From the NCBI GenBank assembly GCA_017510925.1, contig JAFWLT010000001.1:1-64000 (forward strand): a stretch of 64,000 nucleotides of DNA. The letters are read 5' to 3'. The notes below the pieces were generated by a model, which ran no database searches, had not been told where the DNA came from, and saw only the letters and a program-made list of their open reading frames with translations. The stretch comes from Candidatus Saccharimonadota bacterium. GTDB lineage: Bacteria > Patescibacteriota > Saccharimonadia > Saccharimonadales > Saccharimonadaceae. This document shows positions 1-7,539 of the stretch, in pieces. Positions within the stretch are counted from its first letter, which is position 1. Every line of letters starts with the position of its first letter. The translations under genes were made by a program, and so were the position numbers.

Positions 1-326
1 ATTTCGCAACCCCTTTAATAACTCTGGCCGTTAAACCGTATGGTTATCTTAAGGTTTAGGCTGTTCCAATTTCGCTCGCCACTACTTTCGGAATCATTGG
101 TTATTTTCTATTCCTGGACCTACTAAGATGATTCAGTTCGGTCAGTTCCCTTCCTCTACCCTATGTGTTCAGGTAGCGACAATGTGGTATAACCCACATT
201 AGGTTTCCCCATTCGGAAATCCCCGGATCATTTCTCGTTCTCAGATCCCCGAGGCTTATCGCAGAGTCCTACGTCCTTCATCGGTGTTGATTGTCAAGGC
301 ATCCACTATCAGTGCCCTTAATTACC
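1..326 (-). rRNA. rrl: 23S ribosomal RNA, 5' portion (gene runs off the left edge)
   Basis: Read on the minus strand, the segment begins GGTAATTAAGGGC near 326 and continues with the bacterial 23S 5' signature (TGGTGGATGCC-like, GATGAAGGACGT, CTGCGATAAGC, TTTCCGAATGGGGAAACC, AGTGGCGAGCGAAA). Only domain I is present. There is no 16S, tRNA or ITS immediately upstream: a protein gene ends at 544 and a consensus promoter lies between. The 23S gene therefore appears to be transcribed on its own. The exact mature 5' end is uncertain by a few bases. Confidence 0.97.
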
Positions 327-330
327 TTTT

Positions 331-522
331 TATGCATTGACATAACTAGCAATCGACGTTCGATTGCGATGCTACGTCTAAAAATCTTTTCATCGTTAAT
401 TTCAACTTGTTAATCAGAGAGTCTTCAAGATAGATTTTTCGGCCGTTTAAAACAACCTCAAATTATCCTCGCTTTCATCACTTTTTGGTAGAGGTTGCAA
501 AAAACGCAACTTACTTTAAACT
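331..522 (-). other. 23S rRNA leader with hairpins
   Basis: This is the roughly 195-nt transcribed leader between the predicted 23S start site and the mature 5' end. It holds a perfect 8-bp hairpin GCAATCGA-3nt-TCGATTGC (349-367), about 20 nt before the mature end, and a second small inverted repeat GTTGC/GCAAC (493-510). Such leader stems usually take part in rRNA processing; that role here is inferred. Confidence 0.55.
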
Positions 523-528
523 TCCTCT

Positions 529-557
529 ATTATAGCGCACTTTTTAGGCGATGTCAA
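529..557 (-). promoter_or_regulatory. Perfect consensus promoter for 23S rRNA
   Basis: TTGACA (557-552), exactly 17 bp, then TATAAT (534-529). The -35 lies inside the last codons of the upstream membrane-protein gene. The start site is expected near 522. The match to the sigma-70 consensus is exact. Confidence 0.85.
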
Positions 558-1506
558 CACCTTTTTTTAAGGAATTTTTACGATTTCTAGCACGCATCAC
601 CAACCAAGTAACAATAGCAACAATTACAAAGATAATGATAAAGAGTAGCCAGAGAGGACATTTGATTACAAGCTTAGTTACCTCTGTAGTTACCCCTTCA
701 AATTCTACAGTGTATTTTACATTAAAGATACCAATGGCTGGGGTCTGATCCCAAGAAGATTTATAGGTAAAGGTACGATTTGGCAGAATAGTTTTTACGT
801 CCGGATTTTCTTCGTTTGTGTAAACTTCTTCACTAGAAAATAGTGGGAATACCTGGAATTTATAAGTAGCACTACCATGGACATTACCAGTATTTTTAAT
901 AGTAGATTCTGCTGTAATGTTGCCGTCAAATAGAAAAGTTGGCACATTTACGTCAATCATCTCACCACCACGTTTAGTAGTACCAGCGATCTCGGCATAG
1001 ATAATATGAGCCATTGCAATGTTTTCATTCATTGCCACACCAGTATCGCCACTAGCACCACCATTTCTTTCATCAGATACTGAAGTCACCACGATAGCTG
1101 CATATTGGCCACCAGCTGGAGCATCTTTTGGTACATCTATAGTAAAACTAATCTTCTCAACATCGTTAACGGCGAGAGTCCCCGAAGTTTTACTAGTAGT
1201 GATCCAGTTTACAATTTGATTTAAGCCCTCAGTCTCTTCATAATATATATGATAGTTTTCATCGACATAAAAAGGCTTAACTTCTACTGTATAGTCAAAA
1301 TCAGTAGCATTCTCAACTCCATTAGAAATCGTAAAGTCACCCGTATATTTTTGGCCAGCATTCAAAATAATCTTTTGATTCGGTGGAGACATAGTAAAAC
1401 CAAGCCCGTAAGCGCTTGTCGTACCAAGAACCTGAGCAACTCCCAAGGTTAATATACCGATAACTGTCATTGCCCATCTCTTAAAATTATTTAATTTTAG
1501 TCTCAT
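544..1506 (-). CDS. Membrane-anchored DUF916/WxL-interacting-like surface protein
   Basis: A 320-aa protein with a signal peptide (about residues 1-35, ending near TSAYG) and an extracellular beta-rich region. The opening [17 protein letters not shown] and the later [17 protein letters not shown] resemble the DUF916 (WxL-interacting, peptidoglycan-binding) family. A second Ig-like part leads to one C-terminal membrane helix (about 285-307) and a basic cytoplasmic tail. A strong GGAGGAG site precedes the ATG. It lies in the same direction as a WxL-like secreted protein two genes upstream, as in Gram-positive Csc cell-surface clusters. The family link is by pattern only. Confidence 0.7.
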   Translation of the reverse strand: MRLKLNNFKRWAMTVIGILTLGVAQVLGTTSAYGLGFTMSPPNQKIILNAGQKYTGDFTISNGVENATDFDYTVEVKPFYVDENYHIYYEETEGLNQIVNWITTSKTSGTLAVNDVEKISFTIDVPKDAPAGGQYAAIVVTSVSDERNGGASGDTGVAMNENIAMAHIIYAEIAGTTKRGGEMIDVNVPTFLFDGNITAESTIKNTGNVHGSATYKFQVFPLFSSEEVYTNEENPDVKTILPNRTFTYKSSWDQTPAIGIFNVKYTVEFEGVTTEVTKLVIKCPLWLLFIIIFVIVAIVTWLVMRARNRKNSLKKGVDIA

Positions 1507-1534
1507 TTTCTCCTCCTTTTAGACTACTATTTTA

Positions 1535-2101
1535 TTACCTTTTGATCTCGCAGTCAAAACCTTGAGCCAAATATCCTCTCTTATACCCAGTTAAATTCTC
1601 TGGTACACTATCTAACATAAAATATTTAATCGTAGTTTCATCAAGCTCAGCTGCCTTAGCATAAAGCAACATTTGAGCTACATTTTTATCTTGAGAATAA
1701 GTCGCTCCGAGGGAATATGGATATATCCCTTTCTCTTGAAGGCTGATATTCATATTACCTTCATGGCTATCAGACATTAAACGAGCAGTCTGTTCATCGT
1801 TATATTTAGTTCTATGGACAAGAGAGATCGAGTCAAGTTTACTATCTGCGAAAACGGCAGTGATTTTCACCTCTGCACTAGATGGATCATCTCTATGGAA
1901 AAAACTGTAAGCAACATTCTTTTTAGCACATTCTAGAGATTGTGGAGAAGTATCGTTTGGATATTCGCCAGTAGTTTTTACGTCCCCCTTCATTAAAAGC
2001 CAAATAATAAAAATTATAAGTAAAATAATTCCAACTACTAGTATCAAAATATACCAATTTCTCTTAGAATTTTTCTTAGTCTTAATTGTATTCTCCTCCA
2101 T
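1535..2101 (-). CDS. Single-pass membrane protein, unknown function
   Basis: A 188-aa protein with a lysine-rich N-terminus, one membrane helix (about 16-38) and a roughly 150-aa extracellular domain with two cysteines (in LECAKK near the start and DCEIKR at the end) that could form a disulfide. I do not recognise the domain. It has its own -10 (TATAAT 2127-2122) and an AAAGGA site, and lies between the WxL-like and DUF916-like genes, so it may belong to the same surface assembly. Confidence 0.6.
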   Translation of the reverse strand: MEENTIKTKKNSKRNWYILILVVGIILLIIFIIWLLMKGDVKTTGEYPNDTSPQSLECAKKNVAYSFFHRDDPSSAEVKITAVFADSKLDSISLVHRTKYNDEQTARLMSDSHEGNMNISLQEKGIYPYSLGATYSQDKNVAQMLLYAKAAELDETTIKYFMLDSVPENLTGYKRGYLAQGFDCEIKR

Positions 2102-2121
2102 AAAATCCTTTCTTAATACCT

Positions 2122-2150
2122 ATTATATCAAAAATACGGTCCCACCCCAA
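2122..2150 (-). promoter_or_regulatory. Promoter overlapping the upstream terminator
   Basis: TATAAT (2127-2122) with a weak -35 TTGGGG (2150-2145) at 17 bp. The -35 falls in the loop of the terminator of the upstream gene, so termination and initiation signals are superimposed. Confidence 0.5.
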
Positions 2151-2162
2151 GACCGTATTTTT
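2130..2162 (-). terminator. Rho-independent terminator after the WxL-like gene
   Basis: A 12-bp stem AAAAATACGGTC / GACCGTATTTTT with a 9-nt loop, just past the stop at 2176. It has a T-run on both strands. Confidence 0.8.
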
Positions 2163-2175
2163 AATATTTTAACTA

Positions 2176-2853
2176 TTAGAGCTGTGCAGCAGTGTAAGTT
2201 GCAGTTGCTTTATAGGTACCAGAATCTTGCCCAGTGATAGCAAAGGCAGAGTAGGTTACGCTAAAGTCGTGACCATCTTCAGCGGAAGTCTTCTTGCTGA
2301 TGATATCGTTTGCAATATCAGAGTAGTTAGAGGTAGTACCGCCAGCAATGTCAGCATCGCTAGGAGTGATTCTCCAGTAAGATGCAGTTGCAGATGCTGG
2401 AGCAGTGATGGTACTAGTATAATCCCAAGGGTGAGCAGCAGCCTGGGAAGCATTACCGTTTGCTAACGAAGTAGTAGCAACAGTCACTTCATAACCATCG
2501 GTATCGTTACAAATTACATAGAATTTGGAGTGACCGAGAACGGTTTCAGTACCAGTTGCAGCTGCAGCTGGAGTTACGGTTACAGGGTCAAGAGTATCCG
2601 TACCAGGAGTTGCTGCTGAAGGACTTACGCTAGCGTCCGTGTCAATAGTCCAAAGCTCACCAGTTTGGTGATAATCTGCTACAGATGCAGTATGTGCTGC
2701 TTGTGAACCACGAGCGAAAGTACAAGATTCGCCGATAGTGGTTTGGATAATATCCACGAATGGACCACCAGAAAACGCTGCAAATGCGCCTACAACTGGC
2801 ATAGCAGCAAGAGCGACAGAAGCTGCACCAGCTGCGATTATTGATTTTTTCAT
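2176..2853 (-). CDS. Abundant secreted WxL-like surface protein (predicted)
   Basis: A 225-aa protein with a clear Sec signal peptide (about 1-26, AGAFA|AFSGG). The mature part is Ala/Thr-rich with one cysteine pair (SCTFARGS and YVICND) and a C-terminal strand SGTYKATATYTAAQL like the last strand of WxL-type beta-sandwiches. No membrane anchor is seen. It has a perfect consensus promoter, a GGAGGAG site and its own terminator, so it is probably a highly expressed monocistronic gene, as expected of a major surface protein. The family call is tentative; a pilin-like role is an alternative. Confidence 0.65.
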   Translation of the reverse strand: MKKSIIAAGAASVALAAMPVVGAFAAFSGGPFVDIIQTTIGESCTFARGSQAAHTASVADYHQTGELWTIDTDASVSPSAATPGTDTLDPVTVTPAAAATGTETVLGHSKFYVICNDTDGYEVTVATTSLANGNASQAAAHPWDYTSTITAPASATASYWRITPSDADIAGGTTSNYSDIANDIISKKTSAEDGHDFSVTYSAFAITGQDSGTYKATATYTAAQL

Positions 2854-2931
2854 TTTGTTTTTTCTCCTCCTGCTACTTTTTAGCAGAATTAATTTATATT
2901 TATGTTAAATGTATAACCTTTAACAACTCCT

Positions 2932-2960
2932 ATTATAGTTAAGAATAAGCGCCTTGTCAA
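2932..2960 (-). promoter_or_regulatory. Perfect consensus promoter
   Basis: TTGACA (2960-2955), 17 bp, TATAAT (2937-2932), giving an mRNA leader of about 70 nt that ends in a strong Shine-Dalgarno site before the WxL-like gene. The upstream TTAGTG resembles that at the 22.75-kb promoter. Confidence 0.85.
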
Positions 2961-2997
2961 CACTAATTTATAATGGAGTTTTCCACAGGCTTTGAGG

Positions 2998-3486
2998 CTA
3001 CTTTAAGTACTGATTTACCCAAGTTTCAAACGCTTCATATTGATTATATGCATCCGAATCTTCATCCGAATCGGCCTTCAACCACCCTATCACCTTACCA
3101 TCAGAGACAACAGCCACAGAAGGATAGTACTTTACAAAATCGTACATAGATGTTTTTCTCATATCACCATACATCATCTTATAAACCTTAATCCCCTTAT
3201 CTGTAGCAAAATCCTTTACAAACCCTTTTAGCGTATTTGCCGTAGAGCACCCTCCCTGATCTATCATTACTATAAAAGATTTTTTATTGGTTACCAGCTC
3301 CTCATATTCCTCCGGTTCTAGATCCATATAAGAGAATTCGCAACCCTCACAGATGTACTCCTCATCAAGAACTGCCTTGCTTTCGCCACTCCCAAAGCCC
3401 CCACTCACTCCTATAGCAAACAGTACTGAACCAGAAACTACCAAGACCAGCCCAACTACCAGCTGCCACACCTTTAATTTTTTCAT
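2998..3486 (-). CDS. Membrane-anchored thioredoxin-like protein with one active-site cysteine
   Basis: A 162-aa protein: N-terminal membrane helix (about 7-28), a CEGC motif near residue 46, then a thioredoxin-like core. SFIVMIDQGGCSTAN places one cysteine where CxxC would be, and KYYPSVAVVSDGKVIG matches the cis-Pro strand turn. The lack of the second active-site cysteine suggests a non-classical redox or binding role, possibly with CEGC supplying the partner. The start overlaps the stop of the rhodanese-like gene (ATGA), so the two are probably translated together. Confidence 0.65.
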   Translation of the reverse strand: MKKLKVWQLVVGLVLVVSGSVLFAIGVSGGFGSGESKAVLDEEYICEGCEFSYMDLEPEEYEELVTNKKSFIVMIDQGGCSTANTLKGFVKDFATDKGIKVYKMMYGDMRKTSMYDFVKYYPSVAVVSDGKVIGWLKADSDEDSDAYNQYEAFETWVNQYLK

Positions 3487-4169
3487 TTATTCTCCGTAAG
3501 CGTATAGAGATTAATATCGTGATATGGTACCTTATAAAAATCATAAACAGTCTTGCCATCGGCATTTACACGCTTTACTTCTACATTATTTGCTCCTTCA
3601 TAGAACCAATAACCACCTACATTGTAAATTTTAGACTCATCCCAACCAAGCGCCACCAACATTGCCTTCATCATCCCAGCATAGCCACCCCCACCACACA
3701 TCAAGAAAATATATTTATCTTTTGGAAATAGTGCCTCAAGGACTGCCATAGATTCTTTATAATTTGGTGTATATACCCCGTTAGTGTTGGTAAATAGAGT
3801 TTTTCCAGTGTAAGTCTCGCCCACTGGTTCTGGAAGCCCAGTCACATTCACGATATAAGGAAGTGGCACCACTTCAAATCCTTTTACAAACCCAGAAAGA
3901 TAAGAATCCCCAGAGATTGCCTCATAATTTCCAGGATCCTTTAGCATACGCATATCACGATAAACGGAATCAGTTCTACCCAAATACTGATCAATCGTAC
4001 TCTCATTTACATTTTTATCAATTCCGAATTCACCTCTTTGCCCCTCAGATAATTCTTGCTTAGGCAAAGCAGAAAGAGCAGTGTTTGGCAAAACATATCT
4101 TCCCAATAAAAATGCGCCAGCAATTAAAATCACTGCGCTAGAAATAACTAACCAAATATATTTTTTCAT
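3483..4169 (-). CDS. Membrane-anchored rhodanese-like protein
   Basis: A 228-aa protein from the start MKKYIWLV. This start is preferred because GGAGGT and an extended -10 lie directly upstream; the reading frame is open further 5' but would enter the nuclease gene. One N-terminal membrane helix is followed by a rhodanese-like domain whose loop FLMCGGGGYA contains the candidate catalytic cysteine, then YNVGGYWFYEG. It would act outside the membrane, perhaps in sulfur or redox transfer with the coupled thioredoxin-like protein. The substrate is unknown. Confidence 0.7.
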   Translation of the reverse strand: MKKYIWLVISSAVILIAGAFLLGRYVLPNTALSALPKQELSEGQRGEFGIDKNVNESTIDQYLGRTDSVYRDMRMLKDPGNYEAISGDSYLSGFVKGFEVVPLPYIVNVTGLPEPVGETYTGKTLFTNTNGVYTPNYKESMAVLEALFPKDKYIFLMCGGGGYAGMMKAMLVALGWDESKIYNVGGYWFYEGANNVEVKRVNADGKTVYDFYKVPYHDINLYTLTENK

Positions 4170-4180
4170 ATTACCTCCAC

Positions 4181-4879
4181 TTATGTCTCTATTATAGCAC
4201 GTTCTTCCGGACAAGTCGTAAGAATATCGAAAATCGCTGTTTTTTCTGCCTCTGTCACCCATAACTTATATTTATATTTTACCGACACCTGTCTAGCTAC
4301 ATACTGACATCGAAACTTCTTATTAGAGGGAAGCCATGTCGCTGCATCTCCATCAGATTTTCCCTGATTAGCCTTTCCATCCACAGCCAAAAGATTCAAA
4401 GGATCCGTTGCGATTCTATATCTCACCTCTTTATCCATATACTGCGCCCCTTTTTGCCACGCATCAGAGAGCGCCACTACGTGGTCTATCTGTATCCCCT
4501 TAGAAATCTCCTGTTTTGATTCAAATTTCAAATATTTACCAGTGTAAGGCTCCTCAAATTCCCCTTTTATTACGTCGCATCCATTTAATACTGCCGATTC
4601 TCCAAATTCTCTCTTAATAATCCTCTGTCTAAGGGAACACCCATCCACTGTTGGCCAGCCATTATAAAATTCCTCTCTAGAATATCCAGTTTTTGGCGCT
4701 CGCCCCTTTACCTCTAATTTTTCCAAAACATCAATCGCAAGGTCAGAAGAAGAAGCTACAGCTGGCGTTTCAGGGGTAAATAACTTATCATAGCTCGCCG
4801 GGTTAAACACTAACCACAAAATAGTAGCAGAAAGCGCTACCAGGGCCACCCCTATTCTCCTCCACTTCAATATCTTCAT
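4181..4879 (-). CDS. Secreted/membrane-anchored HNH nuclease (DUF1524-like)
   Basis: A 232-aa protein from MKILKWRR (AGAGGT site upstream). An N-terminal membrane helix or signal (about 6-26) is followed by an extracellular domain with the HNH core IQIDHVVALSDAWQKGAQ, RIATDPLNLLAVDGKANQGKSDGDAATWLP and a late RCQYVARQVSVK. His-Val-Val with downstream Asn and Asp matches the DUF1524/GmrSD-C type of HNH nuclease. In a nucleotide-scavenging epibiont it could degrade host or environmental DNA or help DNA uptake; this is inference. Four cysteines could form disulfides. Confidence 0.8.
   Translation of the reverse strand: MKILKWRRIGVALVALSATILWLVFNPASYDKLFTPETPAVASSSDLAIDVLEKLEVKGRAPKTGYSREEFYNGWPTVDGCSLRQRIIKREFGESAVLNGCDVIKGEFEEPYTGKYLKFESKQEISKGIQIDHVVALSDAWQKGAQYMDKEVRYRIATDPLNLLAVDGKANQGKSDGDAATWLPSNKKFRCQYVARQVSVKYKYKLWVTEAEKTAIFDILTTCPEERAIIET
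4191..4199 (-). promoter_or_regulatory. Extended -10 promoter (TGCTATAAT)
   Basis: TGCTATAAT lies 21 nt before the rhodanese-like ATG and inside the last codons of the nuclease gene. A GGAGGT site follows, so this transcript is leadered. Confidence 0.6.
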
Positions 4880-4886
4880 TACCTCT

Positions 4887-4915
4887 ATTTTACAAAATAC
4901 TTGCGTTTTTTGCAA
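4887..4915 (-). promoter_or_regulatory. Promoter of the nuclease gene
   Basis: TTGCAA (4915-4910), 17 bp, TAAAAT (4892-4887). It overlaps the divergent promoter of the gene at 4940. Confidence 0.5.
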
Positions 4916-4929
4916 ATCTGTGATATAAT
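4901..4929 (+). promoter_or_regulatory. Promoter giving a near-leaderless transcript
   Basis: TTGCGT (4901-4906), 17 bp, TATAAT (4924-4929) with an extended TGA. The ATG at 4940 is only 10 nt past the -10. Confidence 0.6.
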
Positions 4930-4939
4930 ATAAGTAATT

Positions 4940-5530
4940 ATGTGTAATCATAAGAGTGAGTTAAAGATGGTTTTGGTGGCATTATTTTTTGCTTTGCCCC
5001 TTTTAACTACCCCTGTCTATGCTGATGATACTATTGAAGAGCCTGGTACCGGCGCTGGTAGCGAATGGAGTGGTGAGATCGTAGATCCTACCCCTGCTCC
5101 AGCTCCTGCTCCTGCCCCTGAGCCACAGCCAACTCCTGCTCCAGCAACTCCAAGAACTGCTCCAAAAACCACTCCAAAAGCTACTCCAGTAGTTACCCCT
5201 GTTGTAGAGGAAGCTCCAGCAGAGACTCCAGAGGAAACCCCAGTAGAAACCCCTGTTGAAGAAACTCCAGAAGAGCCAAAAGAACAACCAAAGGAAGAAA
5301 CTAAAGAAGAAACCCCAGAAGTTCCAAAAACTTCTACTCCAGCCGAATCCGAAGAGAGCATCAAAAATAAAATTATTGCTCTCATTACGGCCACAGCTAG
5401 TGTTTTAGGTATTCTCCTTATCTGGGCCGTCGCCAAACTCTACCAGATTACCAAATTCGAAAAAATCTACAAAGAAGCCCTCAAAAAATCTCGCGAGGTC
5501 AAAAAAGCCAACATTAACCGTGCCGGCTAA
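4940..5530 (+). CDS. Pro/Glu-rich surface protein with C-terminal membrane helix
   Basis: A 196-aa protein: signal peptide (about 1-28, ending PVYA|DD), a long low-complexity stalk of Pro-Ala, Pro-Thr and Glu-Thr-Pro repeats (about 48-148), a membrane helix (about 150-172) and a basic cytoplasmic tail. It looks like a cell-wall-spanning spacer or stalk protein. An alternative start at 4967 has a GAGTGAG-like site. Its stop abuts the stop of the convergent metalloprotease gene with zero spacing. Confidence 0.65.
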   Translation: MCNHKSELKMVLVALFFALPLLTTPVYADDTIEEPGTGAGSEWSGEIVDPTPAPAPAPAPEPQPTPAPATPRTAPKTTPKATPVVTPVVEEAPAETPEETPVETPVEETPEEPKEQPKEETKEETPEVPKTSTPAESEESIKNKIIALITATASVLGILLIWAVAKLYQITKFEKIYKEALKKSREVKKANINRAG

Positions 5531-6505
5531 TTACTCAGGCCGAGTCACTTTTGCACTAGAATTTATCGTCATATTGAGAGCCTGCCCGTGAAGCAGGTTC
5601 TCATTATATTCAGATGCTAACGCATTATATTCGGTAGTCATTTTGCTGATTTCATCATAAAGCGAAGACAAAGCATCGCTTCTGGCGATCAACCCATTTC
5701 TTCTATTATTAAACACCCAGTTAGATGTAAAGCAATTTGGCGTATTTGCGCAATTATTAAACTCAGCGATATCAGAATTAAGTTTAGCTACCTCTGCCTC
5801 ATATTCGGCAGTCTTAGAAGCAATATTGGCATCGAGCACCTGCGCTTTCTCTAGAAGCTCAGATAATTTCTTTTCAATTTCTCTAAATATCGCAATGTAT
5901 CTCTGATAATACCCGGCGATCCTATCCTGATCCTTAAAAATCTCCCCATAATGTTTTTCTAATTCCTCTGGTAAATCCGTGATCTCGGTACCTACACGCA
6001 CATAAAGTTCCTCTTCCTTTTTATCATCAGCATAAATTTCAATCTCATCCCCAAGCGATTCTTTATTGTCCTCGTAAACCTTAAGCAAAGCATCCCTAAT
6101 TCCCCGTTTTTCATCTATATTCATCCGGTGGTATACGGCGTGCAAAAGCTCGTGCGCCGAAGTCGCTTCTCTTACCCCAATCAACTCATCAGCCGTAATA
6201 TCATAAACATACACCCTATCACCTCTATAACATCCCAAAATTGCATTCTCGCTCTCCTCATCTCTACAAATTTGGTTAAATTCGTCCTTTTCTTTAAGCT
6301 CCGGCAAAACGGCATTAAAAATTCGCGCACCTTTAGTTGTTAGCCCCAAACTATCTCTAATTTCATTCATTTCAGCGCTTGGGTGATATGTAATCCCCAC
6401 CATAATATCCCTAATCGTCCCAAAATTAAGCAAAAATAGCGTCACCACCCCCATCAAAATTACACTAGAAGCCACAAACAAAGTCATGTAAGATTTGTTT
6501 TTCAT
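5531..6505 (-). CDS. Membrane-anchored zinc metalloprotease-like protein
   Basis: A 324-aa protein from MKNKSYM; the upstream in-frame codons read through the promoter (Y-N-K-V is TATAATAAAGTC) and are not coding. One N-terminal membrane helix (about 8-28) is followed by a domain with HELLHAVYHR, a HExxH zinc-protease motif near residue 120, then a long coiled coil (about 210-310) with a Cys pair (NNCANTPNCF). It is probably a secreted-face peptidase; the family is not identified. Confidence 0.7.
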   Translation of the reverse strand: MKNKSYMTLFVASSVILMGVVTLFLLNFGTIRDIMVGITYHPSAEMNEIRDSLGLTTKGARIFNAVLPELKEKDEFNQICRDEESENAILGCYRGDRVYVYDITADELIGVREATSAHELLHAVYHRMNIDEKRGIRDALLKVYEDNKESLGDEIEIYADDKKEEELYVRVGTEITDLPEELEKHYGEIFKDQDRIAGYYQRYIAIFREIEKKLSELLEKAQVLDANIASKTAEYEAEVAKLNSDIAEFNNCANTPNCFTSNWVFNNRRNGLIARSDALSSLYDEISKMTTEYNALASEYNENLLHGQALNMTINSSAKVTRPE

Positions 6506-6511
6506 GACTTT

Positions 6512-6520
6512 ATTATAACA
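6512..6520 (-). promoter_or_regulatory. Leaderless extended -10 promoter
   Basis: TGTTATAAT ends 6 nt before the metalloprotease ATG. Confidence 0.7.
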
Positions 6521-6533
6521 TAGAGCCAATTTA

Positions 6534-6542
6534 TGATATAAT
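6534..6542 (+). promoter_or_regulatory. Leaderless extended -10 promoter for ychF
   Basis: TGATATAAT ends 7 nt before the ychF ATG. Two divergent promoters share a 44-bp gap. Confidence 0.7.
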
Positions 6543-6549
6543 AACAGAT

Positions 6550-7539
6550 ATGAATTTGAAGATCGGAATCGTAGGCCTTCCAAACGTCGGGAAATCGACG
6601 TTATTTAACGCGCTCACAAATGCTGGCGCACTTGCTGCCAACTATCCTTTTGCTACCATCGAGCCAAATGTCGGCATCGTTCCTGTGCCAGATGAAAGAT
6701 TAGATGTTCTTGGCAAAATGTACGAAACCGAAAAAATCGTTCCAGCCACAGTAGAATTCGTTGACATCGCCGGCCTCGTTGCTGGTGCTTCAAAAGGTGA
6801 GGGTCTCGGCAACAAATTCCTTGCCCACATCAGAGAGTGCCAAGCCATCTGCCACGTTGTAAGAGCTTTTATTAATGACGATATCGTCAGGGCCGACGAA
6901 AAAATCGAAACCGATATTCTAACTCAGGCCAAAGACGATATCGATATTATCAACCTAGAACTCCAACTCGCCGATGACGAAACCAAGGCTAAAATCGAAG
7001 CCAAAAGAAAAAAAGACCCGTCAGACGAAAATATTCCATTTCTTACCGATAAACCAGTTATCTATATGTTTAACGTAGACGAAGAAGGTCTTACGGATAA
7101 AGATTTGCAAGAAAAGCTAAAATCTCTCGTAGCTCCAAACGAAGCCATCTTCGTCAACGCCAAGCTAGAAGAAGAAATGTCCGGTATGAACAGAGACGAA
7201 CGAAAAGAATTTCTAGAAAGCTATGGTGTAAAAGACGACGCCCTTGGCGAGCTCATCAAAGCTGCCTACAAAACTCTCGGCCTCCAGTCTTTCCTTACTG
7301 CTGGCAAAAAAGAATGTCGTGCTTGGACCATCAAAAAAGGCGCCACTGCTCCAGAGGCTGCCGGCACTATCCATACAGATTTCGAACGTGGTTTTATCGC
7401 TGCCCAAATCGCAAACTACGATGATCTAAAAGAGCTCGGCTCCGAACAAGCTGTCAAAGCAGCCGGTAAACTCCGTACCGAGGGCAAAACTTATATTATG
7501 CAAGATGGCGACGTTGTAGAATTTAAATTCAACGTATAA
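6550..7539 (+). CDS. ychF: Redox-regulated ATPase YchF (OLA1 family)
   Basis: A 329-aa cytoplasmic TRAFAC P-loop protein. G1 GLPNVGKSTL (about 8-17), G3 VDIAGLV (about 72), and NVDE in place of NKxD, which is the family hallmark giving ATP preference. A helical insertion follows and a C-terminal TGS domain is present (AWTIKKGATAPEAAGTIH...YIMQDGDVVEFKF). It is somewhat shorter than the usual 363 aa. YchF binds ribosomes and is linked to stress and translation control. Its 3' end overlaps the convergent rnhB/yraN gene by 11 bp. Confidence 0.95.
   Translation: MNLKIGIVGLPNVGKSTLFNALTNAGALAANYPFATIEPNVGIVPVPDERLDVLGKMYETEKIVPATVEFVDIAGLVAGASKGEGLGNKFLAHIRECQAICHVVRAFINDDIVRADEKIETDILTQAKDDIDIINLELQLADDETKAKIEAKRKKDPSDENIPFLTDKPVIYMFNVDEEGLTDKDLQEKLKSLVAPNEAIFVNAKLEEEMSGMNRDERKEFLESYGVKDDALGELIKAAYKTLGLQSFLTAGKKECRAWTIKKGATAPEAAGTIHTDFERGFIAAQIANYDDLKELGSEQAVKAAGKLRTEGKTYIMQDGDVVEFKFNV

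Noticed and set aside
493-510. GTTGC/GCAAC inverted repeat as a terminator for the gene at 544-1506
   Set aside because: It lies downstream of the 23S promoter with only 5 bp of stem and no T-run after it; more likely part of the rRNA leader.
5003-5436. Minus-strand open frames rich in Ser/Gly/Trp
   Set aside because: They mirror the repetitive Pro/Glu codons of the real plus-strand gene at 4940-5530.
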